Source of the DNA: Bdellovibrionales bacterium | Lineage (GTDB): Bacteria > Bdellovibrionota > Bdellovibrionia > Bdellovibrionales > UBA1609 | Direction of reading: 5' to 3' | Length of the DNA: 35,030 bases | Assembly (NCBI GenBank): GCA_020630675.1 | Contig: JAHDIR010000026.1 | Span: forward strand, 1 to 35,030 | Part shown: piece after piece, positions 6,847 through 15,096 of the stretch | Numbering within the stretch: position 1 is the first letter of the stretch | Layout: each line of letters opens with the position of its first letter | Notes under the pieces: model-generated | The model's database searches: none | What the model saw: the letters and a program-made list of their open reading frames with translations, nothing else | Told to the model about the DNA's origin: nothing | Translations under genes and position numbers: made by a program

Positions 6847-9465
6847 ATGAGATTGCCTAAGGCTATATTTTTTATAACTTCTGTTATTGTTTCAGTTTCT
6901 TGTAGTAAAGTTTCCACCAGTGTCACTTCACTCAGTAAAGCAGTTAACACAGTTTCATTTACAAACCCTCAAATAACAACTCCTAACGGTACAATAGATT
7001 TTACCATCGACTTTGAGAATGATGAAAACTCTAATTCAAATGTCCAAGTTTTTTATTGCAATGAAACAGACAACCCAAGTTGTAGTCCCAACATTTTACT
7101 TGGTGCTATGGTTCGTGGAGATGGAAGTTTTACTTTTGAGGCACCACAGTTTTCTTCACCAGACGATGAGGGAGATACTCTCAACCTTAGAGTCGTAGGC
7201 ACAGATTCCGATGGAGTGATCAATGGCACAAGCTTTGATGCTACAACCGTTGTGCCAACCAATAGCATCACAGTTTCTAACCTGGTAATTAGTAATATTG
7301 TTGAGGATGGTTTTGAAATATCTTTTGACTATTTGGGAGACGAAAACTTGAATGCCGTTTCAGCAGTTAGTTATTGTAATGAAACCGACTCTCCTGGCTG
7401 CTTGCCAACCAACCCTATGGTAGTAACCACAAATCGACAATCTTCAACTTATGAGATGACAGTGACAGGTTTAAGTGCGCCTGATCACCCTGGAGATGAA
7501 CTGAATATTTCAATAAACTTGACAGATGCTGACGGAACAAATGGTGCCCCGCTAACAACAACATTGAGTTTAAGGCTACTTCCTATTGTTGTGAGCAACC
7601 TGCAATTTTCAAATTTTGTAGCTGGTGGCTTTGATGCTAATATTGATTTTAACGGCGACGATAACAGTAATTCTGTTGTGTCTCTGCTTTATTGCAATGA
7701 AACGGACTCACCGGGTTGTACACCTACATTTAGCCCGACAGTCGCCATTACACGTTTGTCCAGCTCCATAAGGTTACAAGTTTCTGGTTTAGCTTCACCC
7801 AATGACGCCGGTGATACTTTAAATATTAGAGTGACGGCTACCGATGCCGATGGCTCTAGTGGAGGGCCATTAAATGGTCCGGTAACATTACCGATTAACG
7901 ATATTTCAGTGAGCAATATGTTAGTAGGTAATATAGGTGAGCAGAGTTTTTCTGTAAGTGTGGATTACAGTAATGATGATAATAGCAATTCAACATTAAC
8001 TTTATATTATTGTAACCTAACTGATAGCCCTGCCTGTTCACCGTCTACGAGCTTGGGAACTTTAACAAGAAGTGACTCTCACTTTTACAAAAGCATTATC
8101 TCATCGGACTTATTAGTAAGTGATAACCCGGGAGATAGCTTAAAAATCCAAGTGGTGACCGCTGATGCTGATGGTGTTTCGGGAAGTCCGCAAAGTTATA
8201 CTTTTAATTTAGTGGCGTCAGGTGGTGTTGATCATATTTATCGCTCGGTAGGGCCAGGAAATACTTTGGCTTTAGATTCTGGTGGGTCGAATGCCTTAAC
8301 AATTTCAGCTTCTACAGCCACATTTAGTTCTTCTATAGCCTTGAACGTAGGAGTTGGAGATGCAATTCAGTACGACAGTGATGGTAACTCAAGTATTGAT
8401 TCTATTGCCTTTATTCATGCTCGTTTATCGTCGACGACCTATACGGTTTACAATAATTTAGGAGCAATGCCCACACCGACAACGGCGGATCAAGATTGGA
8501 GTATTTTCAGGTCCCATACTTCTTTGAATGATGCTCGTGCGGGAACAGAAAATACAGGAATTGATATTGCCGTTAGAAACTTCAATGCCTGGTCATTTTC
8601 CCATGATATTGTGGCTTCAAATCAAGTGTGGCATTTAGCTTTATATGCTGACGCAGCAGACACCTCTGCCGTTTTACTAAATGGTTGGACCACTTCAGAC
8701 AAAAACTATTTAAGAATTTTTGCTCCAAGTTCTCAGTTTGAGGTGGGAGTTTCCCAAAGGCACAATGGCGTTTGGGATAATACTAAGGCTCGTCTCGAAG
8801 TCACAAATGATAGAAACTTGTATATTTTGGACGACCATGTGATTGTCGAAGGAATTCAGTTCAGAAGTATAATCAATAATAGTTTGAGCTCAAGAGCCGC
8901 CATCCAAACTGGAGGAGGAAATTTAGCTTCTATAATCATAAGAAATAACATTATTCGTGGAGAGATGACGGGCTCAGGCTCCAGCATTTGGGGGGTTCGT
9001 GGTTTTAATTCCAACGCCTCTTCAAAAATTTATATTGTTAATAATATTATTTACGGGTTTGATTATACCAGCGGCTTAGGAGTTTATGGTTCTACAACGG
9101 CGCCAGTTTATGTTTATAATAATTCTGTATACAACTGCTATACAGGTTATCTTGTGGGTGGCAACACAGTTTTAAAAAATAACTTTGCTCAAAATTCAGG
9201 GTCACGAGGTTATCAGGGATCAGCCTCTGCCGCCTCCGACTACAATATTTCTGATTTAACAGATGCCCCAGGTGGAAACTCTCAAAATTCAGTGAGCCTA
9301 ACTTTTGTTGATGCTGTAAATGGAAACTTTAATTTAGTTGCTGGTGACACTGATGCCATAGGAACAGGTGTGAGCTTATTAAATGATAGTTTTTTTCCTT
9401 TTTCTTCGGATATTACTGGGGCCGAAAGAAATGGGCCTTGGGATATTGGCGCCTTTAAGTATTAA
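6847..9465 (+). CDS. Surface lipoprotein with four 106-residue repeats and a beta-helix C-terminus
   Basis: About 872 residues. A signal peptide ends SVSC; the cysteine codon at 6901 is the likely lipidation site. Four Ig-like or cadherin-like repeats follow, each with Y-C-N-x-T-D-x-P-x-C-x-P (first Cys codons at 7057, 7375, 7693 and 8011, exactly 318 bases apart) and a later D-x-D-G, possibly a calcium site. The paired cysteines probably form a disulphide. A middle region (8230-8560) contains GDAIQYDSDGNSSID and FIHARLSSTTYTVYNN. The C-terminal third (from about 8820) is Asn-rich beta-helix: IIIRNNIIRG, IYIVNNIIYG, VYVYNNSVYN. Start: ATG 6847 has GGA at suitable distance and fits the promoter; an in-frame ATG at 6832 would need a nearly leaderless message. 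Function unknown; an adhesin or glycan-binding role is inference. Confidence 0.75.
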   Translation: MRLPKAIFFITSVIVSVSCSKVSTSVTSLSKAVNTVSFTNPQITTPNGTIDFTIDFENDENSNSNVQVFYCNETDNPSCSPNILLGAMVRGDGSFTFEAPQFSSPDDEGDTLNLRVVGTDSDGVINGTSFDATTVVPTNSITVSNLVISNIVEDGFEISFDYLGDENLNAVSAVSYCNETDSPGCLPTNPMVVTTNRQSSTYEMTVTGLSAPDHPGDELNISINLTDADGTNGAPLTTTLSLRLLPIVVSNLQFSNFVAGGFDANIDFNGDDNSNSVVSLLYCNETDSPGCTPTFSPTVAITRLSSSIRLQVSGLASPNDAGDTLNIRVTATDADGSSGGPLNGPVTLPINDISVSNMLVGNIGEQSFSVSVDYSNDDNSNSTLTLYYCNLTDSPACSPSTSLGTLTRSDSHFYKSIISSDLLVSDNPGDSLKIQVVTADADGVSGSPQSYTFNLVASGGVDHIYRSVGPGNTLALDSGGSNALTISASTATFSSSIALNVGVGDAIQYDSDGNSSIDSIAFIHARLSSTTYTVYNNLGAMPTPTTADQDWSIFRSHTSLNDARAGTENTGIDIAVRNFNAWSFSHDIVASNQVWHLALYADAADTSAVLLNGWTTSDKNYLRIFAPSSQFEVGVSQRHNGVWDNTKARLEVTNDRNLYILDDHVIVEGIQFRSIINNSLSSRAAIQTGGGNLASIIIRNNIIRGEMTGSGSSIWGVRGFNSNASSKIYIVNNIIYGFDYTSGLGVYGSTTAPVYVYNNSVYNCYTGYLVGGNTVLKNNFAQNSGSRGYQGSASAASDYNISDLTDAPGGNSQNSVSLTFVDAVNGNFNLVAGDTDAIGTGVSLLNDSFFPFSSDITGAERNGPWDIGAFKY
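6958..8211 (+). repeat. Four-copy 318-base protein repeat array
   Basis: Four domains of about 106 residues within the lipoprotein gene. The spacing between the conserved Tyr-Cys-Asn motifs is constant to the codon, although the DNA of the copies has diverged widely. This indicates old duplication held at fixed length by structure, not a recent slippage array. Confidence 0.85.
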
Positions 9466-10283
9466 AACATTTGTATGATATTAAATACTAAATTGGGCTG
9501 GCAAACAATGAGTTGCCCCGGTAAAGTTTTATCCCAAATGTTTTGACCCTGAAGAGGTTCGCTAGAAATTAAGAGGTGATTAACTGGGCTGTTAGGTGAA
9601 GCCTTATTTTCACAGGTTTTATTAAAATAGGGGCAAGTGTTACTTTCCGGGCAGCGAGATTTGTAGGTACTATAGTGTAGGTCTTTGCCACCATTAAAGG
9701 CAAAAAGTTCTTTTCCGTTGGTTAATATAAAAGACAAAAAAGTGTTACTGTTGTCGGCATGACTATTTTTTTCGTAATCACCCGTAATGGCTAAAACCTT
9801 TGAAATAGATTTTTCTAAGCTTAACGTGAATTGGCTGTTTTTATTTATCTCTGATAAAATTATGAAAAACAAAATCTCACTGTCGGTTTCTCCTAAAATA
9901 AACTGTCTATAATTGGGCGAGACCAACTGTAATAAGTCGTTTTTAAGTTCCTTAAAATTTTTAATATTTCCATTGTGAGCAAACACCCAAGGACCATATT
10001 GAAAAGGGTGAGTATTTAAAATAGATTTGCTGCCTAGTGTAGCCTTTCTTATATGAGCCAAAACTGTATTTGACGTTACCACACCAGAAACTTTTTGAAA
10101 AATTTTGTCTTCAATGGCTTTGTTTTCAGACTTAATAATGTGGGGAGAGTTTTCGACATAGTAGGCCACTCCCCAGCCATCAGGGTGTCTTAGGCTTTGC
10201 TGGGCAATCGCATTGTCAGCATTCACCAGGCTTTGATGAATTTGACTCTGCAGAACAGATTTGAAGGCAAACAATCTACACAT
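9462..10283 (-). CDS. Class II glutamine amidotransferase (YafJ/GATase_6 type)
   Basis: 273 residues beginning MCRLFAF. After Met removal Cys2 would be the N-terminal nucleophile of an Ntn amidotransferase. Family motifs follow in order: HPDGWGVAYY (33-42), LAHIRKATLG (75-84), NTHPFQYG (90-97), FAHNGNI (101-107) and GETDSE (131-136); LISSEPL occurs near 238. No synthase domain is attached, so the ammonia-accepting partner is unknown. The extra CPESNTCPYFNKTC segment (211-224) has three closely spaced cysteines. The gene converges on the upstream lipoprotein gene; the two stop codons share the palindrome TTAA at 9462-9465. Confidence 0.9.
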   Translation of the reverse strand: MCRLFAFKSVLQSQIHQSLVNADNAIAQQSLRHPDGWGVAYYVENSPHIIKSENKAIEDKIFQKVSGVVTSNTVLAHIRKATLGSKSILNTHPFQYGPWVFAHNGNIKNFKELKNDLLQLVSPNYRQFILGETDSEILFFIILSEINKNSQFTLSLEKSISKVLAITGDYEKNSHADNSNTFLSFILTNGKELFAFNGGKDLHYSTYKSRCPESNTCPYFNKTCENKASPNSPVNHLLISSEPLQGQNIWDKTLPGQLIVCQPNLVFNIIQMF

Positions 10284-10603
10284 AAGAACTTCTTATCGGA
10301 CTTTTCAGGCTTTAGGTTTAATCTATAGCCTCCCTTGATGGAATAAGCTTGAAACCTTTATTTTAAATCTTAAGAGAGGTTAGGTGATCGCCAATGCTGC
10401 ACTGCCCCAGCAGAGGGGGGGCTTAATAGGAGCGGTATTTTAGCTTCAAAGACGAGAAGACAAATTTGACTTTCACTGGCTTATTATTACCACCTGTTTT
10501 GATCTGAGAAAATAGCTCAAGATAAACAGGCAATAGGTTGAAATTATTGCCTATATGACAATACTGTGACACATTTTGGGAAAGATTGAGGTAAATTTAT
10601 AAC
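10284..10603. other. 320-base divergent intergenic region before the haem operon
   Basis: Holds the promoter regions of the minus-strand amidotransferase and the plus-strand hemA operon. I see a small CTGC/GCAG stem with a following G run near 10400-10425, the inverted repeat at 10528-10552, and a GAGG at 10588-10591 serving hemA. No open frame with coding character, tRNA or recognised riboswitch is visible. Confidence 0.5.
10528..10565 (+). promoter_or_regulatory. Inverted repeat over a candidate hemA promoter
   Basis: AGGCAATA (10528-10535) and TATTGCCT (10545-10552) form a perfect 8-base inverted repeat with a 9-base centre. A candidate -35 TTGAAA (10538-10543) lies inside it, with AATACT (10560-10565) as -10 at 16 bases. 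A dimeric regulator bound here would block or recruit polymerase, so it is a candidate operator for the haem operon, perhaps for the OmpR-type regulator encoded within it. The promoter match is moderate. Confidence 0.4.
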
Positions 10604-11482
10604 GTGAATTTGAACAACTTTTTTATTTGGCATTCTCAAGAGGGAGAGCTCATTTATGAAGCTTCCCAGACCTATGTATGGAAAACATGTTTAAGAACTA
10701 TTGTTTTTGGTTATGGGCAAGGACAAGCTCCATCAAAAACTAACTCTTCTTCTTTTGAACTTTTTCAGGGGAGTCGGGCCGTTGAGTTTTTAATGGAAGT
10801 GGTTTGCGGGCTCAAGTCTCCTATGGTTGGCGAAACAGAAGTTTTTGGACAATATAAAAACTTTATAGAAAATCTTAAGCCCTCAAATTATGAACAAAAT
10901 GAAATTCATAAAATTCTGATTGAAGTTAGAAATCAATCAAAGAAAATAAGAGCCCGACATTTAATTCATTTAGGAGCTCAGTCTTACGGTAGCTTATTGA
11001 GAAAAAAAATTAATTTTAGTCGCCCTATTCATATTTTAGGCGCGGGACAATTTGCCGAAGATATTATTCCTTGGCTTTCTAAAAAATCTAAAAATATATT
11101 TATTCACTCAAGAAATATTGAGAAAAGTAAACTCAAAAAAGCTTTTGCCGAGTGCACACATTTTTCTTTGCAACAACCTCCAGCTCCTATCAGTGGTTAT
11201 TTGATTGTGGCAGCTCCCTTAAGTGCTGATGCTATTCGATCTTGGTTGGGCTCGCATAACCTTGAATATGTTTTTGATCTTCGCGGTAGCTCCTGTGAAG
11301 ACGCATTAATGCTAAAGGCAGACTCAAGCAACCTTAAAGAATTCTTTGCCCTTATAAATAACAACAAAGAAGCTATTTATAAAAAAGTAGAAAATGCCAA
11401 AGTTAATATTACTCAATTTATAGATGAAAAAATAAATGAACAAAAGTTAAACCCTTTTGGCTGGGATGATTTATGCACCTGA
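10604..11482 (+). CDS. hemA: Glutamyl-tRNA reductase, short divergent form
   Basis: Reduces glutamyl-tRNA to glutamate-1-semialdehyde, the first committed step of C5 haem synthesis. From a GTG start (GAGG 12 bases upstream) it has 292 residues against about 420 usual. Recognisable parts are KTCLRT (27-32, matching the T-C-N-R catalytic cysteine motif, Cys29), CGLKSPMVGETEVFGQYK (69-86, the G-L-x-S-x-x-x-G-E-x-x-I-x-x-Q motif), and a Rossmann segment IHILGAGQFAEDI followed by HSRN for NADPH. The usual N-terminal H-K-T-A motif is missing and the C-terminal dimerisation domain is reduced to a short helix. Its 3' end overlaps hemC by 10 bases. The operon context makes the assignment secure despite divergence. 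Confidence 0.85.
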   Translation: MNLNNFFIWHSQEGELIYEASQTYVWKTCLRTIVFGYGQGQAPSKTNSSSFELFQGSRAVEFLMEVVCGLKSPMVGETEVFGQYKNFIENLKPSNYEQNEIHKILIEVRNQSKKIRARHLIHLGAQSYGSLLRKKINFSRPIHILGAGQFAEDIIPWLSKKSKNIFIHSRNIEKSKLKKAFAECTHFSLQQPPAPISGYLIVAAPLSADAIRSWLGSHNLEYVFDLRGSSCEDALMLKADSSNLKEFFALINNNKEAIYKKVENAKVNITQFIDEKINEQKLNPFGWDDLCT

Positions 11483-12954
11483 AAATGGCCGCACGTAAAA
11501 GTGACCTGGCAAGAATGCAGCTACAAACCGTAGCTAGTTTTTTAAAAGAAAAATTAGATGTTGAAGTTGAGTTAATATACCGAGAGTCTTTTGGAGATCA
11601 AAACTTAGATATTAACTTAGCTGGGTCTGAAAACAAAGGCTTGTTTACCCAAGATTTTTATGAGTCTTTGGTGCAAAAAAAAATAGATTTAGTGGTTCAT
11701 TCGTGGAAAGACCTTCCTATTGAAGATCGCGAAACTCGTATAGTTATGACTTTGCCAAGAGAAGATTGCCGAGACGTACTGCTCGTCAAAAAAAATAATT
11801 TAGATAAAATAGCAAAATCAAAAAAAATTGAAATTCTAACCTCTTCTCCTCGTCGTGAGTTTTTTTTACAGAATCATTTAGCCGAGCTATACCCCGGTGG
11901 CCTTGATCAAATTGCCTTTCAACCCATACGTGGAAATATCCCGACTCGTTTAACTAAAATGCTAAAAAGTAGTAGTGATGGCTTAGTGATAGCTAAAGCG
12001 GCCTTAGATAGAATGCTTTCTGCTGAAGCCGAAGAGTTTGTGTCGGTAAAAAAAGAAATATCAGAAACTTTAGAGCATTGTCAGTGGATGGTTTTACCAC
12101 TTTCTTTATTTCCTTCTGCAGCTGCTCAAGGAGCGTTGGCGGTAGAAGTGCTCAAGGGAACTCTCATTGAAAAAAAGTTAGAAGAATTAAATTTTAAGTC
12201 TGACTTTAATTCTGTCGCCCAAGAGCGAGCGAAGCTAAAGAAAATGGGAGGGGGCTGTCATAGCCGCTTAGGAGTTAATTATCTCCCAAGGCCCTACGGA
12301 ACCGTTCACTACTTTTCCCAAGAAGAAAATGGCAAATTGGTAGCTTATTCAGAGTTACATTCGAAGAATAAATATAAATCAGTGGATCAAGAGGCGACTT
12401 GGCCACAAAAGGGGAGTGTTAATTCTGTTCGCACTTTGCGTGCAATGAATTCTTTAAACTTAGAAAGTCATGCAGGCCTTTGGGTTGCACGCTCTCTTGC
12501 ACTTCCTGAAAATTATCAACCTTCGTTGTCTCAAAAAATTTGGACCAGCGGAGTCATGAGCTGGAAAAAACTCGCTCAGCGTGGGATTTGGGTAAATGGT
12601 TGTTCTGATTCTTTGGGAGAAAAAGAGGATATGCGTTTAAACCATTTATTATCTCCGTCTTTTTCATGGACTAAACTCACCCATTCAAAGGGGGTAGAGA
12701 GTCAACATAAGCTTTTAGCCACCTACGATGTAGATTGGAATTTTAGTATTGAGAGTCTTAAAGAAAAAACACATTTCTTTTGGATGAGCGGGCGATTATT
12801 TGAGGCGGCGATTAAGCTTTGTCCCGAGATTATTAAAGGAACTCATTTTTGTGGCCCTGGTCATACTTATGACATTTTAAAAAAATATATACCGACTGAA
12901 AAAATACATGTAACTCTTGGTTTTGATTTATGGAAAAAGGAAGTCTCTCAATGA
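11473..12954 (+). CDS. hemC: Porphobilinogen deaminase with C-terminal HemD-like extension
   Basis: 493 residues; HemC is usually about 310. Residues 1-300 carry the deaminase motifs: MAARKSDLA (4-12), NKGLFTQDF (54-62), VVHSWKDLP (74-82, catalytic Asp80), LPREDCRDVLL (94-104), SSPRREF, IRGNIPTRL (152-160) and MGGGCHSRLG (258-267), whose Cys262 would hold the dipyrromethane cofactor. From about 305 an extra 190 residues include LWVARSLALPENY, FFWMSGRLFEAAIKLCPE and HFCGPGHTYDILKKY, which resemble the phosphate- and porphyrin-binding turns of uroporphyrinogen III synthase. No separate hemD is present, so a HemC-HemD fusion is the best reading; the HemD part is divergent and less certain. The stop overlaps the hemL start as ATGA. 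Confidence 0.9.
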   Translation: MHLKMAARKSDLARMQLQTVASFLKEKLDVEVELIYRESFGDQNLDINLAGSENKGLFTQDFYESLVQKKIDLVVHSWKDLPIEDRETRIVMTLPREDCRDVLLVKKNNLDKIAKSKKIEILTSSPRREFFLQNHLAELYPGGLDQIAFQPIRGNIPTRLTKMLKSSSDGLVIAKAALDRMLSAEAEEFVSVKKEISETLEHCQWMVLPLSLFPSAAAQGALAVEVLKGTLIEKKLEELNFKSDFNSVAQERAKLKKMGGGCHSRLGVNYLPRPYGTVHYFSQEENGKLVAYSELHSKNKYKSVDQEATWPQKGSVNSVRTLRAMNSLNLESHAGLWVARSLALPENYQPSLSQKIWTSGVMSWKKLAQRGIWVNGCSDSLGEKEDMRLNHLLSPSFSWTKLTHSKGVESQHKLLATYDVDWNFSIESLKEKTHFFWMSGRLFEAAIKLCPEIIKGTHFCGPGHTYDILKKYIPTEKIHVTLGFDLWKKEVSQ

Positions 12955-14240
12955 ATTCAAAAGAAATTTTTTCTCGCTCTTATCAAGTTTCTCCGGGAGG
13001 GGTTCATAGTCCCGTCCGTTCTTTTCGCTCTATGGGGTGTGACCCTGTTGTTTTTTCGGAAGGAAAAGGCGCTTATATTACCTCTGTTGAGGGACAAAAG
13101 TATATCGACTTCTGTCAGAGTTTTGGACCTAATATTTTAGGCCATAGAGATTCTGAGGTACAAAAAAAAGTGTGTTCTGTATTTAATAAAATATGGACTC
13201 TGGGTGCTTTGGACCCTTACTCGGTTGAGTTAACCGAGTGGTTAGTGGACAATATTTCCTTTATTGATAAATTGCGTTTTGTTTGTTCTGGAACGGAAGC
13301 TGTAATGACGGCTTTAAGGCTTGCGCGGGCCTATACGGGTCGTGAGAAAGTACTTAAGTTTGATGGCTGCTACCATGGACATGTAGATAATATGCTAGTG
13401 AAGTCTGGCAGTGGGTTGGCAGGGTTAGCTGAAAGTAGTAGCCAAGGAGTTGAGTCACAAATAGTTTCTAACACTTTAGTTTGTGAGCTGAATAATCTAG
13501 AAAAAGTTGAACAGATTTTCTCTGAACACGGCTCATCCATTGGCTGTGTTATTATGGAACCTCTTCCTGCCAATTACGGCCTATTGGTTCAAGCCGAAGG
13601 TTTCAATGAAAAAGTTTTTGAAATAGCCAAAAAGCACGGAGCTTTAGTTATATTTGATGAAGTAATTTCAGGCCTTCGCGTCGGTTTTGAAGGAATGGCC
13701 GGCCGGCTTGGTGTTGAGCCTGACATTGTAACTTATGGAAAAGTAATTGGTGGTGGATTTCCAGTTGGAGCCTATGCCGCCAAGAAAGAAATTATGGATC
13801 ATATGGCTCCCGAGGGCGGAGTTTACCAGGCAGGAACTTTAGCAGCAAACCCTATTGGTATGGTGGCTGGTCTAGCTACAGTTCAAAAGTTAAAAGAACA
13901 TAATATTCAAGAAAAGCTAGAGAATAAAACGCAAGCATTTGCAGAAAAAATAAATGATGAAATCAAAAAACTAGGCCTTCCATTTCATATGGTACAGTAT
14001 TCCTCTTTATTTTGGTTAGCTCCTGATATTGGGCGTCCTATTCGTAGTCCCCATGATTTTCCAGCTGGTATGGCCGAGCGTTTTGCTAAATACTTTAGGG
14101 GTTGTTTGCAAAGAGGCTTATACATGGCTCCCAATGCTTATGAGGTTGGTTTTGTGTCTTGGGCACATAGTGAAGAAATACTTGAAGCTTCGGCTCATAT
14201 AATGATTGAGTCTCTAAAGGGTGTGGATGAGCATCATTAA
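12951..14240 (+). CDS. hemL: Glutamate-1-semialdehyde 2,1-aminomutase
   Basis: PLP enzyme converting glutamate-1-semialdehyde to 5-aminolevulinate. From ATG 12951, chosen because it overlaps the hemC stop as ATGA and has AAGGAAG upstream, it has 429 residues, normal for the family. Motifs include SPGGVHSPVR near the N-terminus, RFVCSGTEAVMTALRLAR, the PLP aspartate in IFDEVISGLRVG and the Schiff-base lysine in YGKVIGGGFPVGAY (Lys264). A longer frame with a start at 12930 is unlikely. It overlaps the following histidine kinase gene by a few codons. Confidence 0.95.
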   Translation: MNSKEIFSRSYQVSPGGVHSPVRSFRSMGCDPVVFSEGKGAYITSVEGQKYIDFCQSFGPNILGHRDSEVQKKVCSVFNKIWTLGALDPYSVELTEWLVDNISFIDKLRFVCSGTEAVMTALRLARAYTGREKVLKFDGCYHGHVDNMLVKSGSGLAGLAESSSQGVESQIVSNTLVCELNNLEKVEQIFSEHGSSIGCVIMEPLPANYGLLVQAEGFNEKVFEIAKKHGALVIFDEVISGLRVGFEGMAGRLGVEPDIVTYGKVIGGGFPVGAYAAKKEIMDHMAPEGGVYQAGTLAANPIGMVAGLATVQKLKEHNIQEKLENKTQAFAEKINDEIKKLGLPFHMVQYSSLFWLAPDIGRPIRSPHDFPAGMAERFAKYFRGCLQRGLYMAPNAYEVGFVSWAHSEEILEASAHIMIESLKGVDEHH

Positions 14241-15096
14241 AAAGTGGAAATTTTATGGGTCCATCCTTTGGGTTCTTCTTACATTATCTTTAGCAATTTG
14301 GTGGCTTATTAATGGCCTGCGCTTACTAGAAAGCCCTTCCTTAACTGAGGTTGAGGTGACACGTTACCGTTTTATGCTCATCACAGAGGGAATCACTTGG
14401 ATGATTCTATTGGTTTTAGGTGGAGCCACACTTATTTATTTCGTTTTAAAAGAGGGAAGAAAAAATTTAGAAACAAAAAAGTTTGTGGCTTCTTTTAGTC
14501 ATGATTTAAAAACTTCAATTGCAAGTTTGAGACTACAAGCTGAAAGTTTAAAAGAAGATGTCAAAGATGCCGAGGTAGAAGTTTTAGCCAACCGTCTTGT
14601 TGCTGATAGCTTGAGACTTCAGCTTCAATTAGAAAATTCGTTACAGTTTTCAAGTGAAAATAAGCTAAAAATGTTTATAGAAAAAATTAGCTTACAAGAA
14701 GTGGTAGAAAGTTTAGGTTATCATTGGCCAGAAATTAAACTTTTTTATCAGGGGCAAGATTCTGTTTACTGTGATCGACGGGCTATGGATATTATCATGA
14801 GAAACTTAATCTATAACGCTCGAGTTCATGCTGAAGCTAAAGAGGTGCATTTTGAAGTAAAAAATGAAGGCCTCTATCAAAATGTTTATGTCACGAATGA
14901 TGGCCAACCCTTTGATGGTGAAATACAAAAGTTAGGACAATTATACTATCGTCATAACCCCAGTAGTGGCAGTGGTCTTGGTTTGTACATAGTTAAGTCT
15001 CTTATGAACTCCATGAAGGGAAATGTGAGCTTTCCCTCGTCAAAAAAGGGTATTTTTTCTGTGCGCTTAAGTTTTCTGGCGGAGAAAAAATCATGA
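14227..15096 (+). CDS. Membrane sensor histidine kinase within the haem operon
   Basis: 289 residues from ATG 14227; GTG 14221 is the alternative. Two membrane spans (about 10-31 and 52-74) enclose a periplasmic loop of only about 20 residues, so sensing is likely within the membrane or through a partner. The H box is FVASFSHDLKTSIASLRL with phospho-His92. The N box is IIMRNLIYNARVHAEA, the G1-like box NDGQPFDG, and the G2 box GSGLGLYIVKS. The gene starts inside the end of hemL and its stop overlaps the response regulator start as ATGA. Co-transcription with haem genes suggests it responds to haem, a porphyrin intermediate, oxygen or iron status (inference). Confidence 0.9.
   Translation: MSIIKKWKFYGSILWVLLTLSLAIWWLINGLRLLESPSLTEVEVTRYRFMLITEGITWMILLVLGGATLIYFVLKEGRKNLETKKFVASFSHDLKTSIASLRLQAESLKEDVKDAEVEVLANRLVADSLRLQLQLENSLQFSSENKLKMFIEKISLQEVVESLGYHWPEIKLFYQGQDSVYCDRRAMDIIMRNLIYNARVHAEAKEVHFEVKNEGLYQNVYVTNDGQPFDGEIQKLGQLYYRHNPSSGSGLGLYIVKSLMNSMKGNVSFPSSKKGIFSVRLSFLAEKKS

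Noticed and set aside
10284-10330. TCCGATAA just upstream of the minus-strand amidotransferase gene, as a sigma-28 -10 box
   Set aside because: The matching upstream box TAAAG is six instead of 11 bases away and the alternative box is poor; the start site would also fall almost on the start codon.
12930-12950. Longer hemL start inside hemC
   Set aside because: ATG 12951 gives the ATGA coupling with hemC, a good ribosome site and the normal HemL N-terminus.
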